Shown piece after piece: positions 51,434 to 58,087 of a stretch of 64,000 bases of DNA. The position numbers were made by a program, and so were the translations under genes. This DNA comes from a virus. The stretch's first letter is position 1. Every line of letters begins with the position of its first letter. The stretch covers positions 1 through 64,000 of the IMG/VR virus record IMGVR_UViG_3300032236_000771. One strand, given 5' to 3'. The notes below the pieces were generated by a model, which worked only from the letters and a program-made list of their open reading frames with translations, was not told the DNA's origin and made no database searches.

Positions 51434-51955
51434 CTACTTAATGTCAATAGTCTTTGGCTTCTTTTCTTCAGGCAATTCCTTCTGGAAGGTCACGGTTAGT
51501 AGTCCGTTGTTGAGAGCCGCTCCGTTTACACGCCAATACTCGGCAATCGCCAGTTTCAGCGTGAAGTCACGAGCTGCGATGCCCTGGTATAGGACTTCGC
51601 CTTCGGCTTTGTTCTTCTTGCTCTTTTTGCCCGTGATTACGAGAGTTCCGTCCTCAACTGTGACTGAGAGTTCCTGCTTGAAGAACCCGGCTACTGCCAC
51701 GTTCAACAGGTTGGTCTCGTCATCAATCTTGACGATGTCGTAAGGAGGGTAAGCAGGCTTCTCAGCAGAAATCTGCTTGAGCTGCTCGAGAATTGGTGAC
51801 CAGCCAATAGATAGGCGTCCCAAATGTGGGAACAGGTCTGCGATGGTGAGAGGCTTTACCTTCTCAGGTTTCTTCCAGCCGTCCGACTCGTGGGGATTCC
51901 AAGGTTCGTTTGGACGGGGAGTGTATGGTTTGTAATCAGGATATTGATGTGACAT
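51434..51955 (-). CDS. Hsp20/alpha-crystallin small heat-shock protein
   Basis: This protein has 173 residues. Residues about 70-165 are the alpha-crystallin domain: YPPYDIVKIDDETNLLNVAV, then GTLVITGKK, RDFTLKLAIAEYWRVNGAAL and NGLLTVTF. The N-terminal 65 residues are Pro-rich. Small Hsp20 proteins of this type occur in cyanophages and other large phages and likely hold unfolded virion proteins. A TATACT promoter lies about 90 nt upstream. Confidence 0.9.
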   Translation of the reverse strand: MSHQYPDYKPYTPRPNEPWNPHESDGWKKPEKVKPLTIADLFPHLGRLSIGWSPILEQLKQISAEKPAYPPYDIVKIDDETNLLNVAVAGFFKQELSVTVEDGTLVITGKKSKKNKAEGEVLYQGIAARDFTLKLAIAEYWRVNGAALNNGLLTVTFQKELPEEKKPKTIDIK

Positions 51956-52043
51956 GCTATCTCTTTCGACGATAACTGTGCTACAAGCATCCCTGCCCGA
52001 AGCACAGGTTGTTTATGACACCCAATTGGCGTGTCCGTCTAGG

Positions 52044-52051
52044 AGTATAGC
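52044..52051 (-). promoter_or_regulatory. Extended -10 promoter of the Hsp20 gene
   Basis: The minus strand has TGCTATACT; transcription would start near 52037 and give an 80-nt leader with a GAAAGAGA ribosome site. It lies immediately beyond the stop of the preceding gene, as for other promoters of this type in the window. Confidence 0.55.
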
Positions 52052-52052
52052 A

Positions 52053-52424
52053 CTACTTTGATGATTTACGTGGTTTTTTCCACTCTTCCAAAGGAACCTT
52101 ACCCACAACTTTAAATCCCGCCTTAGACTGGATTTCCATCCCATCAAAAGTATCTTTTAGGTCGTTTTCGTCTATTGGTGTAACTTTATAGACATTTGGG
52201 GTTCCACCAAGTTTTTCCGCTGCACGTCGTGCGTAATAAGTTGCAGCAGGAGCGTATTTAGAGGCAAAGGCAACCCCCTCATGCTCATTGAATGGGGGCA
52301 GCCCCTCCCCGTATTCCGCTTCCGTAGGACGAGAAGCACCCGTCACACTTGCAGGAAGGACTAGGTCGCCTTCTGAAAACTCTTTATTGGTTCCATGAAA
52401 AAAGTCTGCGTTATTACGTCCCAT
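52053..52424 (-). CDS. ADP-ribosyltransferase-like protein (Arr-type)
   Basis: This 123-residue protein has FFHGTNKEFSEGDLVLP near 8-24, GVAFASKYAPAATYYARRAA in the middle and NVYKVTPIDENDL near the end. HGT, a strand with ALSK-like spacing, and a final Glu/Asp strand are the Arr (rifampin ADP-ribosyltransferase) layout, which transfers ADP-ribose from NAD. Its N-terminus (MGRNNADF) is repeated in the GNAT protein at 53104. Leaderless start. The modification target is unknown. Confidence 0.65.
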   Translation of the reverse strand: MGRNNADFFHGTNKEFSEGDLVLPASVTGASRPTEAEYGEGLPPFNEHEGVAFASKYAPAATYYARRAAEKLGGTPNVYKVTPIDENDLKDTFDGMEIQSKAGFKVVGKVPLEEWKKPRKSSK

Positions 52425-52438
52425 TAGCCCAGAATAGC
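52425..52438 (-). promoter_or_regulatory. Leaderless promoter of the 52053 gene
   Basis: The minus strand reads TGCTATTCT, GGGCTA, ATG. The spacing of 6 nt from -10 to ATG matches the HAD gene promoter exactly. Confidence 0.65.
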
Positions 52439-52466
52439 AAAAACCCCGCCAAATAGCGGGGTTTTT
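52439..52466. terminator. Bidirectional-type terminator hairpin
   Basis: AAAAACCCCGC (52439-52449) and GCGGGGTTTTT (52456-52466) form an 11-bp stem with a 6-nt loop and T runs on both strands. It follows the acidic-protein gene at 52479 and abuts the next promoter on the minus strand. Confidence 0.88.
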
Positions 52467-52478
52467 GCTAGATTTTGA

Positions 52479-52904
52479 CTAGAACTCGTCGTCCTCGTCG
52501 TCATCCGAGTCATCGAAATCGATGTCATCCGACTCTGGGTCATCGTCAAAGTCGATGTCCTCACCGTCAAACTCGTCATCCGAGTCATCGGTTGAATCAG
52601 TAATCTGGTCGTCAGTTGCGACTACTGGAGCAACAGTTGCGTCTACAACAGGAGCGGCTGGTGCCTCAACTGGAGCAGCAACAGGTGCGTCTACAACAGG
52701 TGCTGCATCTGCAACAACTGGAGCAGCGTCAACTGCAGGAGCAGCGTCAGCAACTGGAGCGGTGGTGTCAACAACAGGTGCGGTAGCATCTGCTGCTGGG
52801 GCTACGGTTGCGTCTACCACTGGGGCGGCAACAGGAGCGTCGGTAGCAACTGGAGTAGCGTCTACTACTGGAGTTGCGTCTGGGGTTACAGTCTCGTCAG
52901 ACAT
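52479..52904 (-). CDS. Ala/Pro/Val-repeat protein with acidic tail
   Basis: The ATG at 52904 has an AGGAAAA ribosome site; the longer frame to 52997 is not favoured. The 141 residues are about 85 of imperfect APVVDATVAP / APVADAAP repeats, then an acidic end (SDDEFDGEDIDFDDDPESDD). Extended and strongly negative. It may mimic DNA or act as a flexible linker in the virion or at the host surface. It lacks a signal peptide. No family is recognised. Confidence 0.65.
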   Translation of the reverse strand: MSDETVTPDATPVVDATPVATDAPVAAPVVDATVAPAADATAPVVDTTAPVADAAPAVDAAPVVADAAPVVDAPVAAPVEAPAAPVVDATVAPVVATDDQITDSTDDSDDEFDGEDIDFDDDPESDDIDFDDSDDDEDDEF

Positions 52905-52910
52905 GTTTTT

Positions 52911-52922
52911 CCTAACGTTAGG
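52911..52922. promoter_or_regulatory. Perfect 12-bp palindrome before the acidic-protein gene
   Basis: CCTAACGTTAGG lies 6 nt from the ATG at 52904 and includes the ribosome site. An operator that controls this gene is possible. Confidence 0.4.
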
Positions 52923-53103
52923 GGTGGATGTTAAAACGATAACAGACGAGGAGCCTAAAGTGAAGACATAACGCATGAATAAAATGCAAACACTCAAGAT
53001 TCCCCGTCTGCTACGTCAAACGAAAGAATTCGATATTAAGTTATATTTCTCTGCGTCTCAGAGGGCTACATTCAAACACACTTATTGACCAAAGTCAAAT
53101 CGG

Positions 53104-53445
53104 CTATTCGCCCCATACATTTGGGGCATCTGGATTGTGGATGCCGTTATTATCTGGGACATAGTCGCCAGTAGAAGCTGCCCAAGCATCGCCATCCTTG
53201 GTTCGGCTATCTGAGTGCTCTGGGTTGAAGCCTTGTGCCTTAGCGTAATTCCACATACCCGTGGCCACACCTTTGCGACGAAAAGGCTCCCCAACCCTAA
53301 TGTCCTTGACTTCTCGGTATTTACTGAGTCTCATCGAGCCCAAGAACCCAAGCTCTGGGTGGCTGGCTTCAATCGTTATTTCGCCGTATGGCTGCTCTTT
53401 GTGAGTAAAGACTAGGCCATGGAAGTCTGCGTTATTACGGCCCAT
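53104..53445 (-). CDS. GNAT acetyltransferase-like protein
   Basis: This 113-residue protein has MGRNNADFHG at the N-terminus (shared with the ART-like protein), ITIEASHPELGFLGSMRLS, then VKDIRVGEPFRRKGVATGMW and NYAKAQGF. The FRRKGVATGMW segment is the acetyl-CoA loop (R/QxxGxG/A) of GNAT enzymes. It is about 50 residues shorter than most GNATs at the N-terminus. The end (DAWAASTGDYVPDNNGIHNP) is unusual. Substrate unknown. Confidence 0.68.
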   Translation of the reverse strand: MGRNNADFHGLVFTHKEQPYGEITIEASHPELGFLGSMRLSKYREVKDIRVGEPFRRKGVATGMWNYAKAQGFNPEHSDSRTKDGDAWAASTGDYVPDNNGIHNPDAPNVWGE

Positions 53446-53759
53446 TAGTCTTCCACTTCCTTGATAACCCTGAAGCCCTGCTTATCGTTCACTTCTTTTC
53501 CGCCAAATTTGCCATGAGTGGCTGTGCTTACAGGTTCAACCTGAAATACTCGAGGCTTGTAGCCCTTCGCAACTAGATGTGGGAGAGGAAGAAAACGGCT
53601 CTGAGCATATCCTCTAGCCATGTCTTTATCTGGCGTGGCTGATGCACCTAGTTTAGGGTTTCTAGGGCGAATGATGTCACCAGGCTTAAATGGGTGAGGA
53701 GAGCCGTGGTATAGAGTGCCCCCCTGAAACATCGGCCCTAAGTTATTCTCTGCACCCAT
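53445..53759 (-). CDS. ADP-ribosyltransferase-like protein (Arr-type)
   Basis: This 104-residue protein has LYHGSPHPFKPGDIIRPRNP, then SATPDKDMARGYAQSRFLP and PRVFQVEPVSTATH. It has the same layout as the protein at 52053 (HG[ST]-pattern, strand, final strand) and a related C-terminus, GFRVIKEVED versus GFKVVGKVP. The minimal Arr-type fold is inferred; activity is not certain. The start shares one base with the upstream stop (TAATG). Confidence 0.62.
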   Translation of the reverse strand: MGAENNLGPMFQGGTLYHGSPHPFKPGDIIRPRNPKLGASATPDKDMARGYAQSRFLPLPHLVAKGYKPRVFQVEPVSTATHGKFGGKEVNDKQGFRVIKEVED

Positions 53760-54040
53760 TAGTCTTTATCCCTAGTGATGATGTCGTTAATAGGATTGCC
53801 CTGGATACGAGAGACATTGCGGTTTATTTTTGGCTTAGGTTCTTCATTCAAGAAACTAGGTGGCAACTTGAAGCCCAAGTGATTCTCAGTTGCTTTACGC
53901 CAAGCAGTATGTGCCTTCTTAGAGCTCCAACTAATCTGACGAGCCACCTTCATGCAGCCATAGTGCATCACATCTAGGTGTTCATCAATAGCCTTCTGAA
54001 GCTCAGGATTGATTTCCTTGCCTTCAAGCCAATCAGCCAT
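53759..54040 (-). CDS. Helical hypothetical protein
   Basis: This 93-residue protein (MADWLEGKEINPELQKAIDE...) has two helical stretches and a basic C-terminus (KPKINRNVSRIQG). TAATG junctions with both neighbours. Not recognised. Confidence 0.6.
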   Translation of the reverse strand: MADWLEGKEINPELQKAIDEHLDVMHYGCMKVARQISWSSKKAHTAWRKATENHLGFKLPPSFLNEEPKPKINRNVSRIQGNPINDIITRDKD

Positions 54041-54252
54041 TAGTCGCCCTCAATCTCCTTGCCCTGTAGGCGGAGGTTATCTTCTGGAGTAACGCCGTCC
54101 TTAGGGGTTGGACGACCACAATACGGATTCTTCATTGCGTGAACCCAAACGCCACCTGCGATGTCTCGCTTAGTTATGGGGCCGTTAAAACGGAAACGAG
54201 GGCTGAACTTAATCCAGTCACCACAGTACTTACAGTCATGCGTGGTTGGCAT
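54040..54252 (-). CDS. Small zinc-finger-like protein
   Basis: This 70-residue protein has HDCKYCGDWIKF near 5-16 and HAMKNPYCGRPTP near 38-50, giving a CxxC...HxxxxxxC set likely to bind zinc. Single-base overlap with the next gene. Not recognised. Confidence 0.62.
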   Translation of the reverse strand: MPTTHDCKYCGDWIKFSPRFRFNGPITKRDIAGGVWVHAMKNPYCGRPTPKDGVTPEDNLRLQGKEIEGD

Positions 54253-54255
54253 GAG

Positions 54256-54597
54256 TTACTTACCGAGTTTTCCAAACTGCTCTTTACGCAGTGCATTGTG
54301 TGCCTTGATTGCAAGACCGCCCAAAACTAGGGCACCAACAGTTGCACCAACACCGTGGCCAATCTGAGACGCCTGAGCAACCTGGTCAGCATTAGTAGCG
54401 ACCATGTGAGGCACGTGGTCAATTACAGCCTTGGTGACAGGATTGGTGATAGGGTCGTAGCCATCCTGCTTAGTCTGCAGTGGCACAATAGTGGTTGCAA
54501 CGTCTCGACCAATCGATGAGCCAGCCTTGGCACCGAAGCCAGAGGCAAGAGCGGCTACACCCGCACGGTTGATTGCGTTTCTGATTCTACCAGCCAT
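54256..54597 (-). CDS. Ala/Gly-rich hypothetical protein
   Basis: This protein has 113 residues. Two Ala/Gly-rich helical stretches (GVAALASGFGAKAGSSIG; IGHGVGATVGALVLGGLAI) could insert in a membrane, with a basic end. Its own ribosome site (GAAAGAAG) lies 8 nt upstream. Membrane-active or virion-internal roles are possible. Not recognised. Confidence 0.6.
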   Translation of the reverse strand: MAGRIRNAINRAGVAALASGFGAKAGSSIGRDVATTIVPLQTKQDGYDPITNPVTKAVIDHVPHMVATNADQVAQASQIGHGVGATVGALVLGGLAIKAHNALRKEQFGKLGK

Positions 54598-54636
54598 GAT
54601 ACTTCTTTCAACCCGCCCAGTAGGTTAGTTCCAATA

Positions 54637-55062
54637 CTACCAGTATCGGAAGTCGGTGTCTTTATGTTCTTCTTCAGCATCCTTTGCATGTTGCAAGAAC
54701 TCTTCTGGAGCTAGTGTAGGCAACTCTCCCTTGCGATTGCTGACGTTAGTCATGTCTACAACGCCATGCTTTGGGTGACTGTGTTCGATGTACTCTCCAC
54801 CATGCCAGGTGTGCTTCCAACCGCTAGGCGAAGTGTAAGAAACGTGGCGACCATCTTCGTCAATGCTCATCATGTGCTCTGGGAAGAGAGCCATACGCTG
54901 ATTGGCCTCGTGCTCAACGGCACCGCGATAAGAGCCGAAAATGCCTTCCATGTCGCTCCAAGCCTTAGCACCAACTGCATCGCCAACCATTTTCTTTTGG
55001 TCATTGGCAGTAAAGTTTCGACCCATAATCTCGTCGAACTGTTTGCTATCTTCTGGATTCAT
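54637..55062 (-). CDS. His/Trp-rich hypothetical protein
   Basis: This 141-residue protein has HVSYTSPSGWKHTWHGGEYIE near 75-95 and HSHPKHGVVDM, suggestive of a small beta domain with several His. The end is acidic. It overlaps the ParB-like gene by 4 nt (ATGA). Not recognised. Confidence 0.6.
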   Translation of the reverse strand: MNPEDSKQFDEIMGRNFTANDQKKMVGDAVGAKAWSDMEGIFGSYRGAVEHEANQRMALFPEHMMSIDEDGRHVSYTSPSGWKHTWHGGEYIEHSHPKHGVVDMTNVSNRKGELPTLAPEEFLQHAKDAEEEHKDTDFRYW

Positions 55063-55652
55063 CGTGCACCCTCGAACTCTTGGAAATTACCGGGGTGAAT
55101 CATGTTTGACCAATACCCATCATTCCTTTTAGAGACACCGTCGCCCTCAACTAGGCGAGTATCCATGTGCAGCGGTGCTCCCCTAAAAAGAGACTTCCGC
55201 TTCTCAAAACGTTCAGGGTAAACACTTCCGATTACACGCACAGGAATGTGAGTTAGACCTGCTCGTTTCGCTGCTTCTAGGCGGTGATGTCCTTCACCTA
55301 GATACGCATAATTCGTTTCGTGGTTGTAGTCCAAATAAACAGGTTCACGCATAGCGTTGACTCCGCCTTTGCGTAGGTCATCTGCAATGCTGTTGATGAT
55401 TTGCTCACTGTCTGGATGAGCCTGAGCACCAGTTCGGTCGTACTCACGATAGCGGTTTAGTTTAGAAACAGGTACTAGAGCGACATCTCTTCCCCAGCGG
55501 GCACCCGGTTCGCCTTTAATCTCATCAGGCTTTCGCTCTGACAATGCGTACTTGTTCCACCTAAATGCACGTCCAAATCCTGCTAAACCTGGTCCTGAAT
55601 ACACAGGTCTGGCGTACTGGAGCTGCTGTCCAATGTTTTCTTCGCTGACCAT
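55059..55652 (-). CDS. ParB/Srx-fold protein
   Basis: The ATG at 55652 shares one base with the upstream stop, giving 197 residues. Residues about 55-145 have VALVPVSKLNRYRE, SIADDLRKGG..REPVYLDY and YAYLGEGHHRLEAAKRAG. The GxxHHR motif is the ParB/sulfiredoxin-fold nucleotide-binding box. There is no helix-turn-helix, so it is not a classical ParB that would bind parS. Similar phage proteins may be nucleases or CTP- or ATP-dependent enzymes. The flanks are basic and disordered. Confidence 0.72.
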   Translation of the reverse strand: MVSEENIGQQLQYARPVYSGPGLAGFGRAFRWNKYALSERKPDEIKGEPGARWGRDVALVPVSKLNRYREYDRTGAQAHPDSEQIINSIADDLRKGGVNAMREPVYLDYNHETNYAYLGEGHHRLEAAKRAGLTHIPVRVIGSVYPERFEKRKSLFRGAPLHMDTRLVEGDGVSKRNDGYWSNMIHPGNFQEFEGAR

Positions 55653-56119
55653 TACTCGCCCTTCCAATCTGGGTGACTCTCTCGAACTACATCGCCAATT
55701 GTACGGAACTGCTGACCAACAGACAGGTTATTCTGCTGAGGCTCTACGACGTTGTTCTTATAGTGGCGAACTAGGTTATTAGCATCAACAAGTCCGCTAA
55801 AGTAAACGTGAGTCAATGGGTGGTTCTTACCCATAACAGAACTGGTGTTATCAAGCATCTTTTCTAGAGTGTCTGCGTGGTTCTGCAAGTGGCCCAATGC
55901 CTGGCCATAGGAGCCCTCATCGTGAGCAGCGTGAGCTAGAATCTCGTGGTCTTCTGCCTGAGCATGCAAAGCGTCATTGGTATTGAATAGTTTGACTACC
56001 TTTGGGGTCTGCTTGATACTGCCCAAGACAGAATTAGCCTTACCAATCAAATTGTCGTAATTGGCCGCTTGACGTCTCATAACGTCTATACCAATGCCGT
56101 GGATGTTTCCTATTGCCAT
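55652..56119 (-). CDS. Helical His-rich hypothetical protein
   Basis: This protein has 155 residues. It is helical with repeated HxxxxxHA-type motifs (DALHAQAEDHEILAHAAHDE; YGQALGHLQNHADTLEKML). It resembles the proteins at 56507 and 56932 in size and composition and may be a distant paralogue. One-base overlap with the ParB-like gene. Function unknown. Confidence 0.6.
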   Translation of the reverse strand: MAIGNIHGIGIDVMRRQAANYDNLIGKANSVLGSIKQTPKVVKLFNTNDALHAQAEDHEILAHAAHDEGSYGQALGHLQNHADTLEKMLDNTSSVMGKNHPLTHVYFSGLVDANNLVRHYKNNVVEPQQNNLSVGQQFRTIGDVVRESHPDWKGE

Positions 56120-56165
56120 TAGTTAGTTGGCCCTTTCCGCCGAGGCACTACTTTTTCGCATCACT

Positions 56166-56507
56166 TTAGCCCTTCCACCAGTGAATAGGAATAGGCGTGT
56201 TTGGGCGATGCTTCAACATAACTGCCAAACGGTGGTGCCCTTGAGTCAACGTCTTGTCCCCGTACCTGTCTACGTGAATCTCAATAGGCGACTGGATGCC
56301 ATTCTCTAGGATGTCGTCCTTTAGCCCATTGGCAACAGCGTTCTTGTACTTGTAGTTGAGCAGTTTCCTGTCATCGCCACCAGCAAAGTCAAAACGGCCT
56401 CGAAGGTCCTCGTGGTCTTCTAGTGCTACATGGCCAAAGAGTTCATTGGCGGACATGTGTGAAGGCAAGCCCTCGATGCCACCTTCAAACTCATCGCTTC
56501 TAGCCAT
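56166..56507 (-). CDS. Second ParB/Srx-fold protein
   Basis: This protein has 113 residues. GLKDDILENGIQSPIEIHVD and YGDKTLTQGHHRLAVMLKHR form the same strand, helix and GHHR motif as the protein at 55059. It is near the minimal size for this fold and has no DNA-binding domain. Shares one base with the upstream gene. The likely role is nucleotide-dependent; target unknown. Confidence 0.7.
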   Translation of the reverse strand: MARSDEFEGGIEGLPSHMSANELFGHVALEDHEDLRGRFDFAGGDDRKLLNYKYKNAVANGLKDDILENGIQSPIEIHVDRYGDKTLTQGHHRLAVMLKHRPNTPIPIHWWKG

Positions 56508-56929
56508 TAGGACAACTCTTCCATAACTAGACGGTGAACAGAATTGATTTTGCCCAATGCATCGGTCATGTGATTGACTATGGCACCTTTATCTGCATCG
56601 GTGATGTGTGGAGACTCTGTAGCAGCTTTGACTGCCTCTACAAGGTGCTTTCCGCCTTGAGCAGTGCTATTCAATACGCCCATAGTGTCGCCATTGGTTG
56701 ATGCGTCCTGTGCATACGTCATGTGGTGCTTTGCATGATACAAGTTGTTATCTGCCTGGACAGATGGGTGGTCTAGCATTTCCCGGTCAGATAGGTCTTG
56801 ACCAAATACCTGCCCTGCTGCTGGGGCAGTAATTTTTTTGATAGCGTCAAGATGGTCATGGATGCCATCTAGCAACATTTGACGGGCTATCGGCCTGAAT
56901 TGGCCACCTACGTTATCTGGTTCTGCCAT
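56507..56929 (-). CDS. Helical His-rich hypothetical protein
   Basis: From the ATG at 56929, two bases after the upstream stop, this encodes 140 residues. Helical, with HDHLDAIKKITAPAAG, NLYHAKHHMTYAQDAS and HLVEAVKAATESPHI. It has the same general plan as the proteins at 55652 and 56932. Not recognised. Confidence 0.6.
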   Translation of the reverse strand: MAEPDNVGGQFRPIARQMLLDGIHDHLDAIKKITAPAAGQVFGQDLSDREMLDHPSVQADNNLYHAKHHMTYAQDASTNGDTMGVLNSTAQGGKHLVEAVKAATESPHITDADKGAIVNHMTDALGKINSVHRLVMEELS

Positions 56930-56931
56930 GA

Positions 56932-57321
56932 TTAGCGGGCAAGCCACCGCATGTTGAAGTCTGGGGTTTCGACATCATTGTCGTGGGTGATGCCTTCAGC
57001 AGCCTTGTCTAGTGACGCTACGTGACCTTCAGTGGCATCGTTCTCTCCACCATCGCCACAGTAAGCCCTGTGCTCTGCAGATAGGTTCAAGACGCCACCA
57101 GCAACCTCGTTTAGCAAGTTACTTGGCACACTGCCGTTCTTCTGATACTCCGCACCTAGTTGGTGTAGACCCTTGTGAATTGAGTCAGTGTAGGCACTGT
57201 AGTCATCAAGGCGGTCTTTAGGAGCATTACGCACGAGCTGAGCGTGTAGACGCGATACGTGACCAATGTTGTCGTTGATTGCCCTCAACATTGCTGGGTA
57301 CTGGGAAAAGTCGTAGGTCAT
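56932..57321 (-). CDS. Helical hypothetical protein
   Basis: This 129-residue protein (MTYDFSQYPAMLRAINDNIG...) has helices with GHVSRLHAQLVRNAPKDRL and a Gly/Asp/Glu-rich break near 90. It is similar in kind to its two neighbours. Its upstream sequence contains a promoter-like repeat (57400-57426) and a stem of AACGCCCC and GGGGCGTT. Not recognised. Confidence 0.6.
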   Translation of the reverse strand: MTYDFSQYPAMLRAINDNIGHVSRLHAQLVRNAPKDRLDDYSAYTDSIHKGLHQLGAEYQKNGSVPSNLLNEVAGGVLNLSAEHRAYCGDGGENDATEGHVASLDKAAEGITHDNDVETPDFNMRWLAR

Positions 57322-57399
57322 ACGAAAAACTTTACCTTAGAACGCCCCTGCTATCTTGACTAACGTGGCTACTGTGTGCTATGTGCTGAGTAAAAACTT

Positions 57400-57426
57400 A
57401 TCGGGGCGTTTTATCCCTAAATTTGA
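57400..57426 (-). promoter_or_regulatory. Promoter-like repeat, copy 1
   Basis: The minus strand has TCAAATTTAGGGATAAAACG. Copies 2 and 3 are at 57794-57821 and 57912-57939. It overlaps the end of the 57417 gene and lies about 80 nt before the ATG at 57321. GATAAA may act as a -10. Confidence 0.55.
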
Positions 57427-57773
57427 CGAGTAATTAGGTGGCCACCAGCAGTAGGCTCAACGGTAAATCCGTGGCTAGATAGTTGGCTCAAAATCTTAGG
57501 CAATTCCTCATCGTGTTTAGCCATAGCAGGAGCCTTAGTGCTCGACCAGGTGCTTCCGTCTCGATAACTCATCAAAACAGCTTCGGCTGGGGTGTGGACT
57601 CGGCCACCAGAAGACAACGCCTTGTTGCCTTTACGGTCTACAGAGGTCAGTTTCCAGCCACGAGTGTCATACCCGCCCTTCGTGGACTTCCCGGCTGACT
57701 TAGATAGGTCCACGCCGAGCATTTTTAGGTGGGAAAGGACTTGTGAAGGTCTAATAGGGGTAATCTCACTCAT
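57417..57773 (-). CDS. Hypothetical protein, first minus-strand gene
   Basis: This 118-residue basic protein (MSEITPIRPSQVLSHLKMLG...) has a helical N-terminus and AEAVLMSYRDGSTWSSTKA and FTVEPTAGGHLITRQI near the end. It is the first gene leftward from the control region, 30-50 nt after promoter-like repeat copy 2, and so likely expressed early. Not recognised. Confidence 0.62.
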   Translation of the reverse strand: MSEITPIRPSQVLSHLKMLGVDLSKSAGKSTKGGYDTRGWKLTSVDRKGNKALSSGGRVHTPAEAVLMSYRDGSTWSSTKAPAMAKHDEELPKILSQLSSHGFTVEPTAGGHLITRQI

Positions 57774-57793
57774 GCGACAACCTTACAGGAACA

Positions 57794-57821
57794 GCAGGGG
57801 CCGTTTATACCTAAATTTTGA
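57794..57821 (-). promoter_or_regulatory. Promoter-like repeat, copy 2
   Basis: The minus strand has AAAATTTAGGTATAAACGGC. TATAAA would be the -10 for the gene at 57773. The parS palindrome begins one base upstream and would cover the -35 region. Confidence 0.6.
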
Positions 57822-57837
57822 TGTTTCACGTGAAACG
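57822..57837. other. parS-like palindrome (ParB site)
   Basis: TGTTTCACGTGAAACG contains the perfect 14-bp palindrome GTTTCACGTGAAAC, identical to the core parS site bound by chromosomal ParB across many bacteria, including actinobacteria. Only the last base differs from the 16-bp B. subtilis consensus. It is in the control region, over the -35 area of a leftward promoter. The two ParB/Srx-fold proteins nearby lack the DNA-binding domain, so host ParB is the likely ligand. Confidence 0.8.
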
Positions 57838-57870
57838 GTCAATGGCAGGGTGTTTGTTCCTTGGGCAAAA

Positions 57871-57881
57871 CCGACACTTTG
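57871..57881 (-). promoter_or_regulatory. CAAAGTGTCGG site in the control region
   Basis: The minus strand carries CAAAGTGTCGG, identical in 11 bases to the element before the 62227 gene on the plus strand. Here TTTT replaces ATAA, so this copy may be an operator and not a promoter. Confidence 0.45.
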
Positions 57882-57905
57882 GCCCGTACTTTAGCCACTT
57901 TGGCC
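57876..57905. repeat. 9-bp repeat cluster 1
   Basis: ACTTTGGCC (57876-57884), ACTTTAGCC (57888-57896) and ACTTTGGCC (57897-57905) are direct repeats. A second cluster is at 58088-58113. Together they resemble iterons. Confidence 0.7.
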
Positions 57906-57911
57906 TATCTA

Positions 57912-57939
57912 GCAGGGGCGATTTATGCCTAAATTTGGC
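57912..57939 (-). promoter_or_regulatory. Promoter-like repeat, copy 3
   Basis: The minus strand has CCAAATTTAGGCATAAATCG followed by GCCCCTGC. Copies 2 and 3 agree in 22 of 28 positions. Confidence 0.5.
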
Positions 57940-58047
57940 TACTGTGTCCAATTTGGGGGTGTTAGGTGCGGCTGTCACCTGGCCGCCCCAGCCAGCTATC
58001 TTAGTCTAACCCTGCCCCCTAGTCAATTCGACACGCCGATAACCTCG

Positions 58048-58069
58048 ATAACGATTAGATAACGATTAG
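58048..58069. repeat. Tandem 11-bp repeat
   Basis: ATAACGATTAG occurs twice in perfect tandem, with two further GATAAC copies just upstream (58038-58051). The AT-rich patch lies between the two 9-bp repeat clusters and could be a duplex-unwinding element. Confidence 0.72.
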
Positions 58070-58087
58070 CCGGGAGCATTCCTGTGA

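Noticed and set aside
53040-53103. AT-rich promoter between the GNAT-like gene and the acidic-protein gene
   Set aside because: Several weak -10 and -35 combinations exist, none with good spacing.
57349-57373. Plus-strand promoter (TGCTATCTT or TTGACT...TATGTG)
   Set aside because: It would drive antisense RNA into a minus-strand gene; matches are weak and no product is evident. A similar TATCTT at 57997 was also left out.
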